In this document: piece after piece, positions 55,301 through 62,420 of the stretch
Layout: each line of letters opens with the position of its first letter
Numbering within the stretch: position 1 is the stretch's first letter
NCBI GenBank assembly: GCA_934047225.1
Contig: OW203989.1
Location: forward strand, 17,955,977-18,019,976
Direction: 5' to 3'
Source: Ypsolopha sequella
Taxonomy: Eukaryota; Arthropoda; Insecta; Lepidoptera; Ypsolophidae
Length of the DNA: 64,000 nt
Translations under genes and position numbers: made by a program
Notes under the pieces: model-generated
What the model was told of the DNA's origin: nothing
What the model saw: the letters and a program-made list of their open reading frames with translations, nothing else
The model's database searches: none

Positions 55301-57621
55301 ACTCTACACCTCCTATAACATTATGAATTTGTGATGTCATTGAAGATTCTCCGAGAACCTATTTCCCGGATGTCCCAGATTAATTTTTCACCTACATACT
55401 CGTACCACAGTTCAACTTAATCATTCTACCCCTTCTTGAGTTATACTAAGGTCAGAGACACAATAGTGTCTGTCTAGACACTACAACTTTGCTATAATTG
55501 TTTCAATTCTTTAGACGGATGTCTTCGCTTTTAGGGCTTCCGTTTTTTGACCAGCAACATGAATGGTTTATCCAGGTTAATCCAACGATAACGCAAGACG
55601 AGCTCGTCGACTGGTGCAAGGCTCATAACGTGGTTGTCATGGCCTACAGCCCTTTCGGAGCGATCCTCGGACGCAAGAATGTTGCTCCACCACCCAGAGC
55701 TGATCACCCGACCTTGGCGCGCATCGCACACAAGTACAACAAGACTGTGCCTCAGATATTGCTGAGATATCTTGTAAGTTGTTACCAATATCTATAACAA
55801 TGGCAAAAAAACATGTCTGTGTTATGAGAGCCCCCTTAGATATTTATTTTATTCTGTTTTTTAGTATTTTTTGTTATAGCAGCAACAGAAATACTTCATC
55901 TGTGAAAATTTCAACGGTCTAACTATCACGGTTCATGAGATACAGCCTGGTGACAGACAGACAGACGGACAGACAGACGAACAGCGTAGTCTTAATAATA
56001 GGGTCCCGTTGGTTACCCTGTGGATAAGGAATCCTAAAAACACAGAAGTTTGATTAGCGCGGGAAAATGACCCCATGAAAACTGTGCCGGACACATGTTT
56101 ACTATGGCATTGGCTACTTGGCGTTCATTGTCACAGGCTGTTCGTAGCTGGCCCAATTTTTCTTAATAAACAATATGAAAATTTATGAAATTTTAAGCGA
56201 AATCCATCGCTTTAAGAGGAAGGCATACCCTAGCAATTTTTTTAATACCCGTCCAGCACAATAAGTCCAATGACAAAGACCTTGTTTGCTTTCGATAGAG
56301 GCGATTATATTTTTTTTGGACGCAGCGAAATTGGTGTGTTTTTAGCTAATACTGAAATATTTTGTAAGGAAAAATATATCGGATTTAAGTAGAATCCCTT
56401 CATTAAAAAAAATATGTGGATCTTTTAAACGAATTCCTGAAACGAACGTTTGGAATCCAAAAAAAAGAGGGTGGAGAGCTTTTTTTTTTGCAAAAGCTTT
56501 AATACTAATACATTGTTTATAAATAGAATCCCTAGATAAAAGATCAATAAATCAAATATATTTTTTTCAATACAAGGAGAATCCGAATTTATTTAAACGA
56601 ATCCTCGAAAGTCTGGCATTATTTATGCTCTAGACTCATATACAGTTATAATACTTCTATATCTATTATACTCTTTAATATTTTATCTTGCATGTAGCTA
56701 CTGTTCCCAAGTCGAAAACTCTTTTATGGAATTTCTTACGTAATGGCTTCGCTGGCTTAAGTTATATTGAAAATAAATAAACGAACTTGGAAATTAATTT
56801 AACTAATTCAGGCAGTAACATAAAAGGATAAATTTGAAAACGCTTCGTCATTCTGATAAGACAAAATTATTTAGTTAATTCAATTTCAACCTCAATCGAC
56901 TACCGTTCTGTCTGAATTGAGGATCCAACATTAATATTTCATTTTAATCAGACAAAAGCCAACAATTACGATGATTATTACTTAGAATTCTGACATCAAA
57001 ACTGATAAGGGGTCTAGCTGTAACTTTCCAAAGTTGCTAAAAGGTTGATGCGATCTTATCATAAGCAGCAGTTGGTAACTTTTGATGTCTTTAAAATAAA
57101 TTTTGGTGTCTAATAATAATATAGACATTTAGTAATATGCTGTGTAGCAGAAGCAGGATATGTAAAAGATTCACTGATTTCATCTAGATTACTATCGATC
57201 GTAACACGTGCCTGGATAAGTAATGGGATTGAGAATAGCCGCCGTAATATGTTATACTAAGGTTTGGCTCGTACTTATAAATTCATCGCTATTTCCTGTA
57301 CCCTTATTTTAGTGCGCACACAGCTAATTCGACAGTTCACTTTAAATTGGTTATATTGGAATAATTTTTGTTTGTCAACAGATTGATCGCCATCTAGTTG
57401 CTATACCACGCTCAATCAACAAGGACCATATTCAACTAAATAATAACATCTTCGACTTCTCTCTCAGTCTAGAAGAAGTGACAGAACTGAGCGCCTTTAA
57501 CAGCAACTACCGACTACGGACCCCTGCAAAGTGGTACCCACACCCACACTTCCCATTCGAAAAGAAAAACCTTACTGAACCTGAAATACAGCATATCATT
57601 GAGAACAGTAAACAGGATTAA
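35890..57621 (+). CDS. Secreted aldo-keto reductase, AKR2E / 3-dehydroecdysone reductase-like (whole gene, multi-exon)
   Basis: The gene is joined from exons 35890-35940, 38358-38447, 41304-41486, 44692-44812, 45390-45415 (proposed), 54322-54489, 55576-55773 and 57382-57621. Together they encode about 358 residues (348 without the microexon). AKRs are TIM-barrel NAD(P)H oxidoreductases acting on carbonyl groups. All four catalytic residues are present at family spacing: Asp74 in 'HIDTA', Tyr79, Lys108 in 'TTK' and His141 in 'MHYP'. 'GVSNFN', 'QIE' and 'AYSPFG' are also conserved, and the chain ends in 'YPHPHFPFEKK' followed by a short tail. The first 17 residues form a hydrophobic signal peptide on its own exon, so the enzyme is probably secreted. 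Lepidopteran haemolymph 3-dehydroecdysone 3-beta-reductases belong to this superfamily; that substrate is inferred, not shown. Every named junction is GT-AG. No canonical AATAAA is visible soon after the stop. Confidence 0.93.
36425..36810 (+). repeat. Family O repeat in AKR intron 1
   Basis: 'ttttgtgcaactgttacata', 'cgtgtcccagtgtctaatta', 'atctacgaccatcaaaaata' and 'gcagcgcagaatcgcggtgt' match 52130-52370 in the same direction. About 150 bases (36587-36750, 'ctcgggggcatcgtttcggt') are absent from the other copy. The short frame across it is not recognised. Confidence 0.65.
37312..37351. repeat. Hairpin, 18-bp arms with CTGA loop
   Basis: CGATATATTTCGGCCTCA, loop CTGA, then its exact complement. 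The downstream sequence 'taattgcttaaaactacaaa' matches that after the palindrome at 31427-31562, so the two are one family. It lies in AKR intron 1. Confidence 0.85.
37352..38357. other. AKR intron 1, unassigned part
   Basis: AT-rich intron ending in the acceptor atttcag at 38351-38357. No repeat other than the hairpin flank was recognised. Confidence 0.6.
38358..38447 (+). CDS. AKR exon 2: N-terminal strands
   Basis: Thirty codons between atttcag and gtaagt, phase 0 at both ends. It encodes 'LNDGHEISALALGTSLG', the family's N-terminal hairpin and first barrel strand (usually LNDG..IP.LGLGT). Pro is replaced by Ser and one Gly by Ala, mild departures from the consensus. Confidence 0.92.
38448..39335. 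other. AKR intron 2, possible repeat debris
   Basis: Stretches near 38505-38760 ('ggcgcttgaaaagtgattgt', 'aaaggcgcgtgaaaagtgat') repeat each other loosely and may be a decayed element. No coding motif was found. Confidence 0.4.
39336..39795. repeat. Trinucleotide/hexamer array (GTCATC/GTCAAC)
   Basis: About 460 bases built almost only of GTC, ATC, AAC and GAT/GAC units. The outer parts are pure ATC/GTC and the middle mixes GTCAAC and GTCATC. It opens long frames of poly-Asp or poly-Ser on both strands, which are artefacts. It lies in the intron before AKR exon 3. Confidence 0.9.
40600..40880 (+). repeat. Family P repeat (gagcggagcgaagcg type), copy 1
   Basis: 'gatgagcggagtgaagcgga', 'ccaagtgaagcgaagcggaa' and 'atgatatgcctaggcatatc' show the same layout as 62010-62420, with moderate divergence. 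It lies in the intron before AKR exon 3. Confidence 0.55.
41304..41486 (+). CDS. AKR exon 3: catalytic Asp, Tyr and Lys
   Basis: Sixty-one codons between cttttcag and gtgagc, phase 0. It carries 'GYRHIDTAPLY' with catalytic Asp (exon residue 27) and Tyr (residue 32), five apart as in the family, and ends in 'DLYVTTK' with catalytic Lys (residue 61), 34 after the Asp as in AKR1 enzymes. The region before the Lys matches the usual 'ReDLfvtTK' block. Confidence 0.96.
41724..42280 (+). repeat. GGGTTCCGTA-family repeat, two overlapping units
   Basis: Starts 'ttttagggttccgtacctaa' and contains two rounds of 'aaccacaaaaa...cccccc...atctccgaaactgg' (41800-41870 and 42085-42140), so the body was duplicated or one copy inserted into another. 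It ends near 'ggtacgcgagtctgactc'. It lies just after AKR exon 3. Confidence 0.75.
42285..42600 (+). repeat. Family D repeat, short copy
   Basis: 'atttaagtagaatccct', 'aaagagggtggattttttt', 'aatccctagataaaagatca' and 'cctcgaaagtctggcgttgt' match 56370-56640. It abuts the preceding GGGTTCCGTA repeat. Confidence 0.65.
42896..43388 (+). repeat. RTE-type LINE 3' end with (ATG)n tail
   Basis: 'ctagcttttgcccgcggctt', 'aaactttcatcccctatttc', 'acccccttagaggttaaatt' and 'ctgtgcgttgatgagtcagt' are the usual 3' region of lepidopteran RTE-like LINEs. It ends in about 27 ATG units (43306-43388). It lies in the intron before AKR exon 4. Confidence 0.7.
43758..44468. mobile_element. MITE family C, one full and one partial copy in tandem
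   Basis: 43758-44206 has both ends ('acccacttgcagcatg' ... 'catgctgcaagtgggcct'). 44207-44468 repeats only the interior and right end ('cagaatttaacccgactctc' ... 'cgtgctgcaagtgggcct'). It ends about 220 bases before AKR exon 4. Confidence 0.75.
44692..44812 (+). CDS. AKR exon 4: catalytic His
   Basis: Begins after ttgcag with 'LWND', the usual continuation of 'TTKLW'. Catalytic His lies in 'LYLMHYPMAYT', 33 residues after the catalytic Lys, again the family spacing. Two donors are possible: gtgggt after 44808 (phase 0) or gtaggt after 44812 (phase 1). I chose 44812 because gtaggt is nearer the consensus and because it is in phase with the proposed microexon. The body of the exon is secure; the last four bases are not. 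Confidence 0.9.
44923..45062. repeat. Inverted repeat between AKR exon 4 and the proposed microexon
   Basis: 'tttagattttcaaataataa' pairs with 'attatttgaaaatctaaa', and 'ccgctcaaaatacagag' with 'ctctgtattttaagcg', giving arms of about 55 bases around an AT-rich centre. Confidence 0.7.
45390..45415 (+). CDS. AKR proposed 26-nt microexon
   Basis: Without this exon the loop between catalytic His and 'DYLETW' is about 11 residues shorter than in AKR1B-type enzymes. The 26 bases between ...ttaactag and gtaaga, joined to the phase-1 donor at 44812, read EELVKIAEE and lead in frame into 'KAGDISLTDYLETW'. They restore 10 residues including the added Val. Phase, donor strength and length all fit, but the polypyrimidine tract is weak and the loop is variable in the family, so sequence similarity cannot confirm it. 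Confidence 0.45.
46222..49059 (-). CDS. Retrotransposon ORF2: AP endonuclease and reverse transcriptase
   Basis: From the first ATG it has 945 residues. Endonuclease motifs are 'FTETW' (Glu24) and 'GDFN' (about 138), followed by the 'DKYHP' His near 215. Reverse-transcriptase motifs are 'YTDFSSAFDKV' (about 579), 'PQGSHLGP' (about 641) and 'FADD' (670-673). The C-terminal part has the usual 'YNRRRMLDLSFL' region. The frame stays open upstream to 49107 and there encodes 'YYQNLRG', part of the conserved endonuclease start, so the true start is upstream of this ATG and lacks an ATG. No internal stop or frameshift is seen. Confidence 0.93.
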   Translation of the reverse strand: MRTKTHTIYKNILLHNYDIIVFTETWLKPEIDNNAFIDDRYNVYRRDRDFQSSLCPKEDGGGVLIAVKKHIKSIRMNHWESSCEDLWVVLDVLLDNKAKRIGLGSVYLPSPVKMPVLETFLENTENIINDLDQFILVGDFNLSSISWLAGDDSRGLIPQNYHNGMGYALTDFISLTGLFQQNGIKNFEGKTLDLVLSNISCKVSKPDHIISRLDKYHPQLEVSVVCTTEKCLQPVPRTDFNFFKADYNIINGHLLKIQWSECFGDCKNVNDMVNIFYNKINEAILLYVPKRIPRNKKFPPWFTPNLVKLLKEKDKLRLRARRYRNPRDQLEYEILRKRCEKLYTSCYSAYIRGVENSIKSNPKMFWGFVKSQRGGSSTLPSVMHNNVKSADNGKDIADLFALHFSSSFDVDDAGLHPSGTNDDHLYPSSRILSKVLIDERTILRHLKNVDQSKGAGPDGVPPLFLKGCAASLSYPLKLIFSMSLESGVFPSIWKRARIVPIFKKGIADHVQNYRPISILSAFSKLFEVLICPIVTNHTKHLVIQEQHGFQHRKSIVTNLTSYVSSIIDSVDSGHQTDAIYTDFSSAFDKVNHQVLLSKLSNQFGIKGLLLAWFESYLTDRPQSVVVNGCESIEYNTTSGVPQGSHLGPILFVLFVNDIVSCIRHSRCSLFADDMKLYRQINSLEDASLLQEDLTRIYQWCNENHMVLNISKCQYIRFTKKKKPVESSYSIGNDVLDEVRQVRDLGIILDSKLNFIPHFDHITKKAAKMVGFIRRTTKPFKTTATKITLFNALVRSILEFGSVVWNPTYNNHITRLESIQRSFSRHLTYISPGISHRVPYDKRLAFLKLTSLYNRRRMLDLSFLHNIISGRAICQELLERIDFLVPRINSRRVQLDTFQIPNCRTNLKSHSSMPRILRTYNKLWRPYELDIFRDSFNSFKSKLLTI
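49146..50212 (-). CDS. Retrotransposon ORF1: PHD-like finger plus coiled coil, with one frame change
   Basis: The protein starts MGDDKALS at 50212. It has a zinc-finger segment with CAGC, CSQC, 'YDLSCANL' and, in the other frame, 'WVCSKCKVC', which together make one PHD-like finger; Asp stands where a PHD finger has its His. The frame changes at an A7 run (about 50017-50023), one base short of the A8 that would keep it open. Downstream come a coiled-coil stretch (roughly residues 120-220), 'ANVEIHGLPE' and a basic C-terminus ending in NKLT. ORF1 proteins of this group bind element RNA. Confidence 0.85.
50213..50302 (-). promoter_or_regulatory. 5' leader of the retrotransposon
   Basis: Ninety bases between the element's 5' end and the ORF1 ATG. 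The first 30 bases contain an inverted repeat, TACTAGTAG and CTACTAGTA with a 7-base spacer (about 50277-50301), that could form a hairpin at the very 5' end of the transcript. Non-LTR leaders usually contain an internal promoter; no specific motif was identified. Confidence 0.5.
50546..50808. mobile_element. MITE family H, copy 1
   Basis: Ends 'tacaaggtgtaaaagaaagg' and 'cctttctgttacacgttgta', with pairing through 'gaagagcttatt' / 'aataagctcttc' and 'atagaacaacttt' / 'aaagttgttctat'. A matching copy is at 58655-58920. Confidence 0.75.
50860..51078 (-). repeat. Family J foldback-related repeat, copy 2
   Basis: 'cccctgaagatggattaatt', 'cgaaaccggttgggaagtgt' and 'caaaatcaagatgctttcta' match 13384-13620 in reverse. 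A short duplication of 'gggaagtgtgca' is present. The left arm is not complete. Confidence 0.65.
51408..51495. repeat. Short inverted repeat
   Basis: 'actacatcaaaataaacagg' pairs with 'cctatttattttgatgtaag'. The same arm occurs once more at 51122-51141 ('acatcaaaataaacagggtt'), so this is a small dispersed unit. Confidence 0.55.
51895..52060 (-). repeat. RTE-type LINE-related fragment
   Basis: 'cggagcaacggatcgacgtg', 'tttttgcataaagatagttt' and 'cgaagccgcgggcaaaagct' are the usual ends of RTE-derived repeats in Lepidoptera, here with the middle missing. Confidence 0.6.
52130..52370 (+). repeat. Family O repeat, copy 2
   Basis: Matches 36425-36810 but lacks its 150-base central insert. It lies in the long AKR intron. 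Confidence 0.65.
52600..52872 (+). repeat. GGGTTCCGTA-family repeat, complete copy
   Basis: Runs without interruption from 'ttagggttccgtatccaaag' through 'ccaggctgtataccatgaac' to 'gcgcgagtccaactcgcact' and 'tggccggttttt'. It serves as the reference for the split copy at 19667-20706. Confidence 0.75.
52988..53378 (+). repeat. Family B dispersed repeat, copy 5
   Basis: From 'tagtagtttatgctacaagg' to 'actagcacttgcatt', with two internal deletions relative to copy 1. It lies in the long AKR intron. Confidence 0.75.
53379..54321. other. AKR long intron, last part
   Basis: Very AT-rich sequence leading to the acceptor tttttgtag before exon 6. Nothing else was recognised. Confidence 0.6.
54322..54489 (+). 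CDS. AKR exon 6: cofactor-binding core
   Basis: Fifty-six codons between tttttgtag and gtgaga. It holds 'DYLETWKGMEEA', then 'RSIGVSNFN', whose Ser-Asn pair contacts the nicotinamide amide in AKRs, and ends in 'AVLQIE', where the Gln also holds the nicotinamide. It lies about 4 kb beyond the retrotransposon that occupies the preceding intron. Confidence 0.95.
55155..55295 (+). repeat. LINE 3' untranslated tail, same family as 19816-20553
   Basis: 'aaaataatactatcttcact', 'ggcttgatgacatcgcttta', 'agtaataagtccgcccttgt' and 'tgtacaataatgtgtatatt' match, with small changes, 20399-20553 of the LINE above. Only the 3' end was kept. It sits in the AKR intron between exons 6 and 7. Confidence 0.6.
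55576..55773 (+). CDS. AKR exon 7: AYSPFG block
   Basis: Sixty-six codons between tttatccag and gtaagt, phase 0. 'WCKAHNVVVMAYSPFG' is the family block in which Tyr stacks on the nicotinamide ring. It is followed by a Pro-rich loop (APPPRADHP) and the helix 'TVPQILLRYL'. The open frame extends upstream of 55576, but the AG at 55574-55575 and the match to 'QIE' + 'VNPTITQ' fix the start. Confidence 0.95.
55840..56041 (-). repeat. GGGTTCCGTA-family fragment, reverse
   Basis: 'cacggttcatgagatacagc', 'ctggtgacagacagacagac' and 'atagggtcccgttggttacc' are the reverse of the first part of the family. It lies directly after AKR exon 7. Confidence 0.7.
56215..56650 (+). repeat. Family D repeat, single-unit copy
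   Basis: 'acccgtccagcacaataagt', 'ttcgatagaggcgattatat', 'gacgcagcgaaattggtgtg' and 'cctcgaaagtctggcattat' match the reverse of 5495-6250, without its tandem duplication. It lies in the last AKR intron. Confidence 0.7.
57382..57621 (+). CDS. AKR exon 8: C-terminus and stop
   Basis: Seventy-nine codons plus TAA, after gtcaacag. 'VAIPRS...NNNIFDF' corresponds to the adenosine-phosphate-binding 'IPKS...EN..VFDF' motif. Lys262 (AKR1 numbering) is Arg here, and Arg268, usually important for NADP phosphate, is aligned with His. 'FNSNYRLRTPAKWYPHPHFPFEKK' matches the usual 'N.N.R......YPF' ending, then comes a short charged tail ending in SKQD. Confidence 0.95.
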   Translation: MDRHLVAIPRSINKDHIQLNNNIFDFSLSLEEVTELSAFNSNYRLRTPAKWYPHPHFPFEKKNLTEPEIQHIIENSKQD

Positions 57622-57826
57622 AAATCATTATGGATATAAAACTATCTGCTTAGACTATACATACTAATTAACTAAAATTTCATAGAAGCATAAACTCGGT
57701 TAAAAATTGACTCCACCATTTATGTGCCCAGGTGGGCAAGCCTTATATTTTTGTATATTACGTTGATCAGTCTTGCGTTGCGCGATGCGCCGGCGGCACT
57801 AGTGAGCACAACAAAATTGTAACAAA

Positions 57827-57907
57827 ATGCCGTGTTGCACCGTGAAATGGTGCATAAGCAACTCTAGCAAACACTGCAAGAGTCATGGCATCAGTTTTTA
57901 TGCATAG
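57827..57907 (+). pseudogene. Broken first exon of a second THAP protein
   Basis: Reads MPCCTVKWC, a THAP start with C-x4-C spacing, then 'HGISFYA' where THAP proteins have 'GISFh.FP'. A TAG stop follows, immediately before GT at 57908, which is where THAP first exons often end. It lies about 200 bases after the AKR stop codon. I found no second exon with C-x2-H downstream. It may be an abandoned gene start or a real exon using another donor. Confidence 0.5.
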
Positions 57908-58654
57908 GTATTCAAAATTTTCATAAATTTAAAACCACAAACTCTAAAAACGAAATAACCTTATAAACGATTGAAACATTACCACGTATAGTGCTTTTTA
58001 CATTTTCGTATTTAATACAATAACATGAAGACTACGACTAGGTCCATTCTTTTCGGTTCTACTCATCTATGATTGGCTGGAATCAGAATTGCATGATAAT
58101 CACTAGCCAATCATATTGCAATAGTACGTGTAGTATACTCAAAATTACACACAACCTCCGTATCGTGTGGCCATAATTCTAGGAAAGGATGTACTGAGAT
58201 AGATTCCCATAAAATTTTAGTTCGTTGATATATAGATCCTTGATAGAGCAATATTCAATATTTGCTATCATAATAATCCTAAGCTCCTCATACTTAGTCT
58301 ACAATTTCAAATTACATCTAATTTGATAGAAACATTGTAGTTAAATTTTAAACCTACCTGCAAGGAAGGAATATGTAATGTTTGTGTTATTTGTAAAAAA
58401 TGGGACAAACTGAAAACCAGCGCTGTCAGTTGCTTGCAACTAGCAGCATTTGCTGAGTTTGGCCCTTTTTGCCACTTTATTTAATTTTTGTTTTCTCTGT
58501 GCGTGTGTTTCTTTTTTGTGGCAAATAAATACTTTTCACTTTTCACTTTCACTTTACAGCGCCATCTAGTTGCAAATCCCATGAACTAATCAAGACATTA
58601 TTTCATGTTTTAAAATAAGGAAATTGCGATGTGAACTTTTAAATTTAGTTATTA

Positions 58655-58920
58655 TACAACGTGTAACAGAAAGGTGTAACCATATTTGGAGCTTATTCAG
58701 TCAATGATATAGAACAACTTTTACTATGAAGCCAAACCCGAAATCTCAAAAAAAAAATCCTCCCTTCCATACATTTCGGCCGAGCGGCATTGCATTTTTC
58801 TATGAAACAGTAAATTTTTTTTTTCTAGATGCAGGTTTTGTTCCATAGTAAAAGTTGTTCTATACCATTGACTGAATTAGCTCTTCAAATATGGTTACAC
58901 CTTTCTGTTACACGTTGTAT
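58655..58920. mobile_element. MITE family H, copy 2
   Basis: Ends 'tacaacgtgtaacagaaagg' and 'cctttctgttacacgttgta' are perfectly complementary and flanked by A/T-rich 'tta' and 'taa', consistent with a TA target site. The interior 'tttcggccgagcggcattgc' is the same as in copy 1. Confidence 0.8.
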
Positions 58921-61900
58921 AAATCAATATCCTCAGTTTTTTCCAGGGTTTTAAGGTACAAAACAATGAAAACTCTTTCCAAACCAGTTTAGTAGTCTTT
59001 AGTGAAGACACTTCACGTAAGTCGTGAGCAAACATATTTGGGACTCCAAGGATTTTACTTTTAACTTTTGTTTCACTTGTATGAACTAAATCCTACTCAC
59101 GATTTTATGAAAAATATTGTAAATTATTAAAAAAGGAATAATTAAATCATTTAATCAAATTGTGTCTGGTTGCATTTTTTTTTTCAGAATTTTAGAAATT
59201 TTTTATTTCAGTATTTATGTCAGAAATGTTTCATCTTTTCTTGGGTTTTTAGCACAAAACATACGTTATACTCGTAAACAGGACTTACTTACAATAATGA
59301 ATAATGTGCATATATGTAGGTCCATATTATTATCGTGTACCTATCTTAGTAGTCTTGATCAAATATGTTTTATACGTGGGCGATATTTGCCTCAGAATAC
59401 GTAATGAAATAAACCAACGTCACTTTGCGACGCGACGCACACAGTACCCTAAATATCACCAATAAAACCAATTTTATAGTTTTGTCTTGTACTATGCAGT
59501 TCTGTCAACTACAATGAAAGTTTTGTAGCGAGATAGATTGTGAGTCAAGCTAAACACTGGACCTACATTCAAACCGAAAAACCAACTAGTTTCCACAAAC
59601 GATAACAAAGTCCACGTAAAAGAAGTCGGGAGCACTGAAGACGCTGCGCCACTTCTACTCCTCATTTTTTTTTGTAGGCTTAAAACCAAAGCAACAGATT
59701 AAGGGTCCGTATAATGTCAAATGCACAAACTTCAAATTACCATTTCACATTGCGTATGTCGGTCAATCGGTTTAATAAAAAGTATGTGGACTATAATTGG
59801 CCTCTTTTTTTTCGCTAATATTAGTGATTCGAAAACCGTTTCGAGGAATATTGGAAAAAAGTGATGTCTTTCATGTGACTTTCAGTCAAACTAACACATT
59901 AGTGAAAATTGCAGCTAATCTTCTATCTTGAAGGTCTATATAGGTGTTACATCTTTGGAAAAAGCAGTATTACGTTGCTTACAAGTGAGAAATAGCACTC
60001 AGATCCATAAAAAATCCACTATGGGTTGCACATTCTTTATTAAAGCCACTGAGAAGTTAATGGCGGCGCAATTTGCCACCGTTTTATAACTAACAACGGT
60101 ATAAACGTACCATGTGCCAATAGAAGTGGTAAAAGAGATCCAATTATACATTTTACAAAAGATTATAATTGTATAGAAAAACAGTTAAATGAAAAATTTT
60201 TGTGAGATAGACTTCGGGCCATTCGGGCCCGGCATCAGTCACCAAAGACAAAAAGTCAATTTTCAATATTTATTTACATTTTACAAAAGGGATATAAAAT
60301 CACGCAAAATCCACTCTTGATCCACTGTGGTAAGTATAAAAGTGAAAATAATGATTCTTTTGATACCAAAAACTGCAAAAGAAGGATTTTTAGAAGCGTT
60401 AGACCACTTAAATCATTATGTATTTTCCATGTATACTTGTTTGTTTTGTTCGTTTCTCTACATAATTATCTATTTATATATAATAGCCAGTTGAGGATAA
60501 AAAAAAAATGTTTTCATTAAAGATATCAACATTATTAAAATAAAATTATTACATCTTTCTCTATGAATATATAGTAAGGTATTGATAGCTTTAATAACAA
60601 GTGATCACTGTTAGTGATGCTGAAGCTCTGAAGATGGGTGCTATAAGATACTTCATCAACTCTGCTATGAAGTTACAATGGAGCTGTTGGTGCACAAAAG
60701 TACTCTTTTGTGAGTCATAGTTCTTGAATATATGAAATTGTATCTGCTCAAAAGCCTTGATACACCGTGCCGACGCCATTTTGCACTTTATATCTAGAAC
60801 AGAGAAAATAGCAACTTGAGTTTATTAATTTCACTCATATGTTTTAAAACGTATTAGAGTAGAATTGTGATTGTTAGCTCTTTGGCCTGCAAAGAAGAAG
60901 CAAACGGGTGAAAGTTGGAACCAATGAGCGCATCTCACCGTCGCCATGTTTGAAATATGGTATCTGATAAATTTGAATGTTTATTCACATATTTTGGTTA
61001 ATTATACATTATTTGACGACTTATAAACAAATTTTATAACTTTCTTTTGTGAATCATAAATAAAGTTACTTGTATAACTTGCTTTTTTAATTTTTAACAA
61101 AAATATATATTTATCTTCTAAGATTTACGTAAATTTTAATCGAAATACCCATTAAATTGAAGGCGCATGAAAATCTTGAAAGAAAACACATCTAATATTG
61201 TCAGTAAAATTATGTTCCGACATATTTGTCTATGCACTTACGTGTAAAACTGGAAGAAAAAGTTACTCACCTTAAACTAATTTTTCATATTGATATGAAA
61301 ATGAAAGTTTCATAATACCATAAAACAATGTCCCAAATAGGCACCGTACAGGACCCAAATGAATGAATTAAATGATCATTTCCTTTACTAAATTGTTCAC
61401 TGGTCGAGGTGCCAAATAAGGGCTGCAAGAGCTGCCATTTGCACCTTCAGGCACAATCAGGTACGCTCCAGATCTGTTACGCGATGTGCCCTTTTTGCCC
61501 TGTTGCTTTAGGGTTCTAGAGCAGGATATAGACCTTGCCTTTAGCAACCACAGGTTACAATTAGATACGCTCCAAAGCTTTCAAACTAGTTGGTGTTATT
61601 TAGGCACACATTTCAATACGAAAAAATATATTTTTTGAACGCATCCTAAAGTCTGACAAGGCTTCGAATATTCAACTTAATACGATTACGCCACTTCCTG
61701 TAAATACTAAAATACTTATAAAATCGGTATAAAAGGACGAACAAAAGATATCTTTTAAAATACATACTGATCTCTTTTATTCCAAAAAGCAGACAAATAG
61801 CAAATAAAAGTTTAAAAAACATTCGGTCACTGTGGGCACGTCTTAGTAAAAAGGCAATAGCTTTAAGTTCACTTGTTTAAAAAAAATTACGAAATTAAGC

Positions 61901-62009
61901 TTTATTTTTTTCAAATGTTAAAGGGACTTCTATAAATCATACAACTTCAAAATTTTTATAAAAAATAATTGAACAAATGTCTCCGTAGGTTAGTCTTAAA
62001 ATATTTTAG
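58921..62009. other. No gene seen
   Basis: Only short, unrecognised frames on both strands. No second THAP exon (C-x2-H) was found here to complete the exon at 57827. Confidence 0.45.
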
Positions 62010-62420
62010 AAGTTTAATCTAGATGCCGAGTTAATAAATAAAAACTCAGTAATACGGCGAATTGTAAAATGTCTGCTGTTTGTAAAATGACTTCGAATGA
62101 AAAGACGAAATCGGAAGTCTTTAACCAAAAAGTGAAAAATAAGTGCGACGACGAGCGGAGCGAAGCGAAAGTAAGAGGAGCGTGTTACGTTTAGATGTAA
62201 GTACATATTAGGAAGCCGAGCAAAGCGGAGCGGAGCGGGGTGACCCTCAATAGTTCTGACAGAATTACTATATGCTGAGACAAATTATAAAATGCCGAAT
62301 TCTACTATATGACGAAGATTCGTCAAATAGAAAAATAGCGAGCGTTTAGAAACTGACGACGTCGTTTGTAAAATGTCAAATTCTACTATTTGCTTGCGAT
62401 ATATGCAATGCACCTTTTAG
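62010..62420 (+). repeat. Family P repeat, copy 2
   Basis: 'gacgagcggagcgaagcgaa', 'gccgagcaaagcggagcgga' and several rounds of 'ttgtaaaatg' and 'aattctactat'. It is related to 40600-40880. The G-rich purine runs give short spurious frames. Confidence 0.55.

Noticed and set aside
55498..55575. Upstream extension of AKR exon 7 (FFRRMSSLLGLPFF...)
   Set aside because: It has no similarity to AKRs; the acceptor AG at 55574-55575 joins the family motif in frame.
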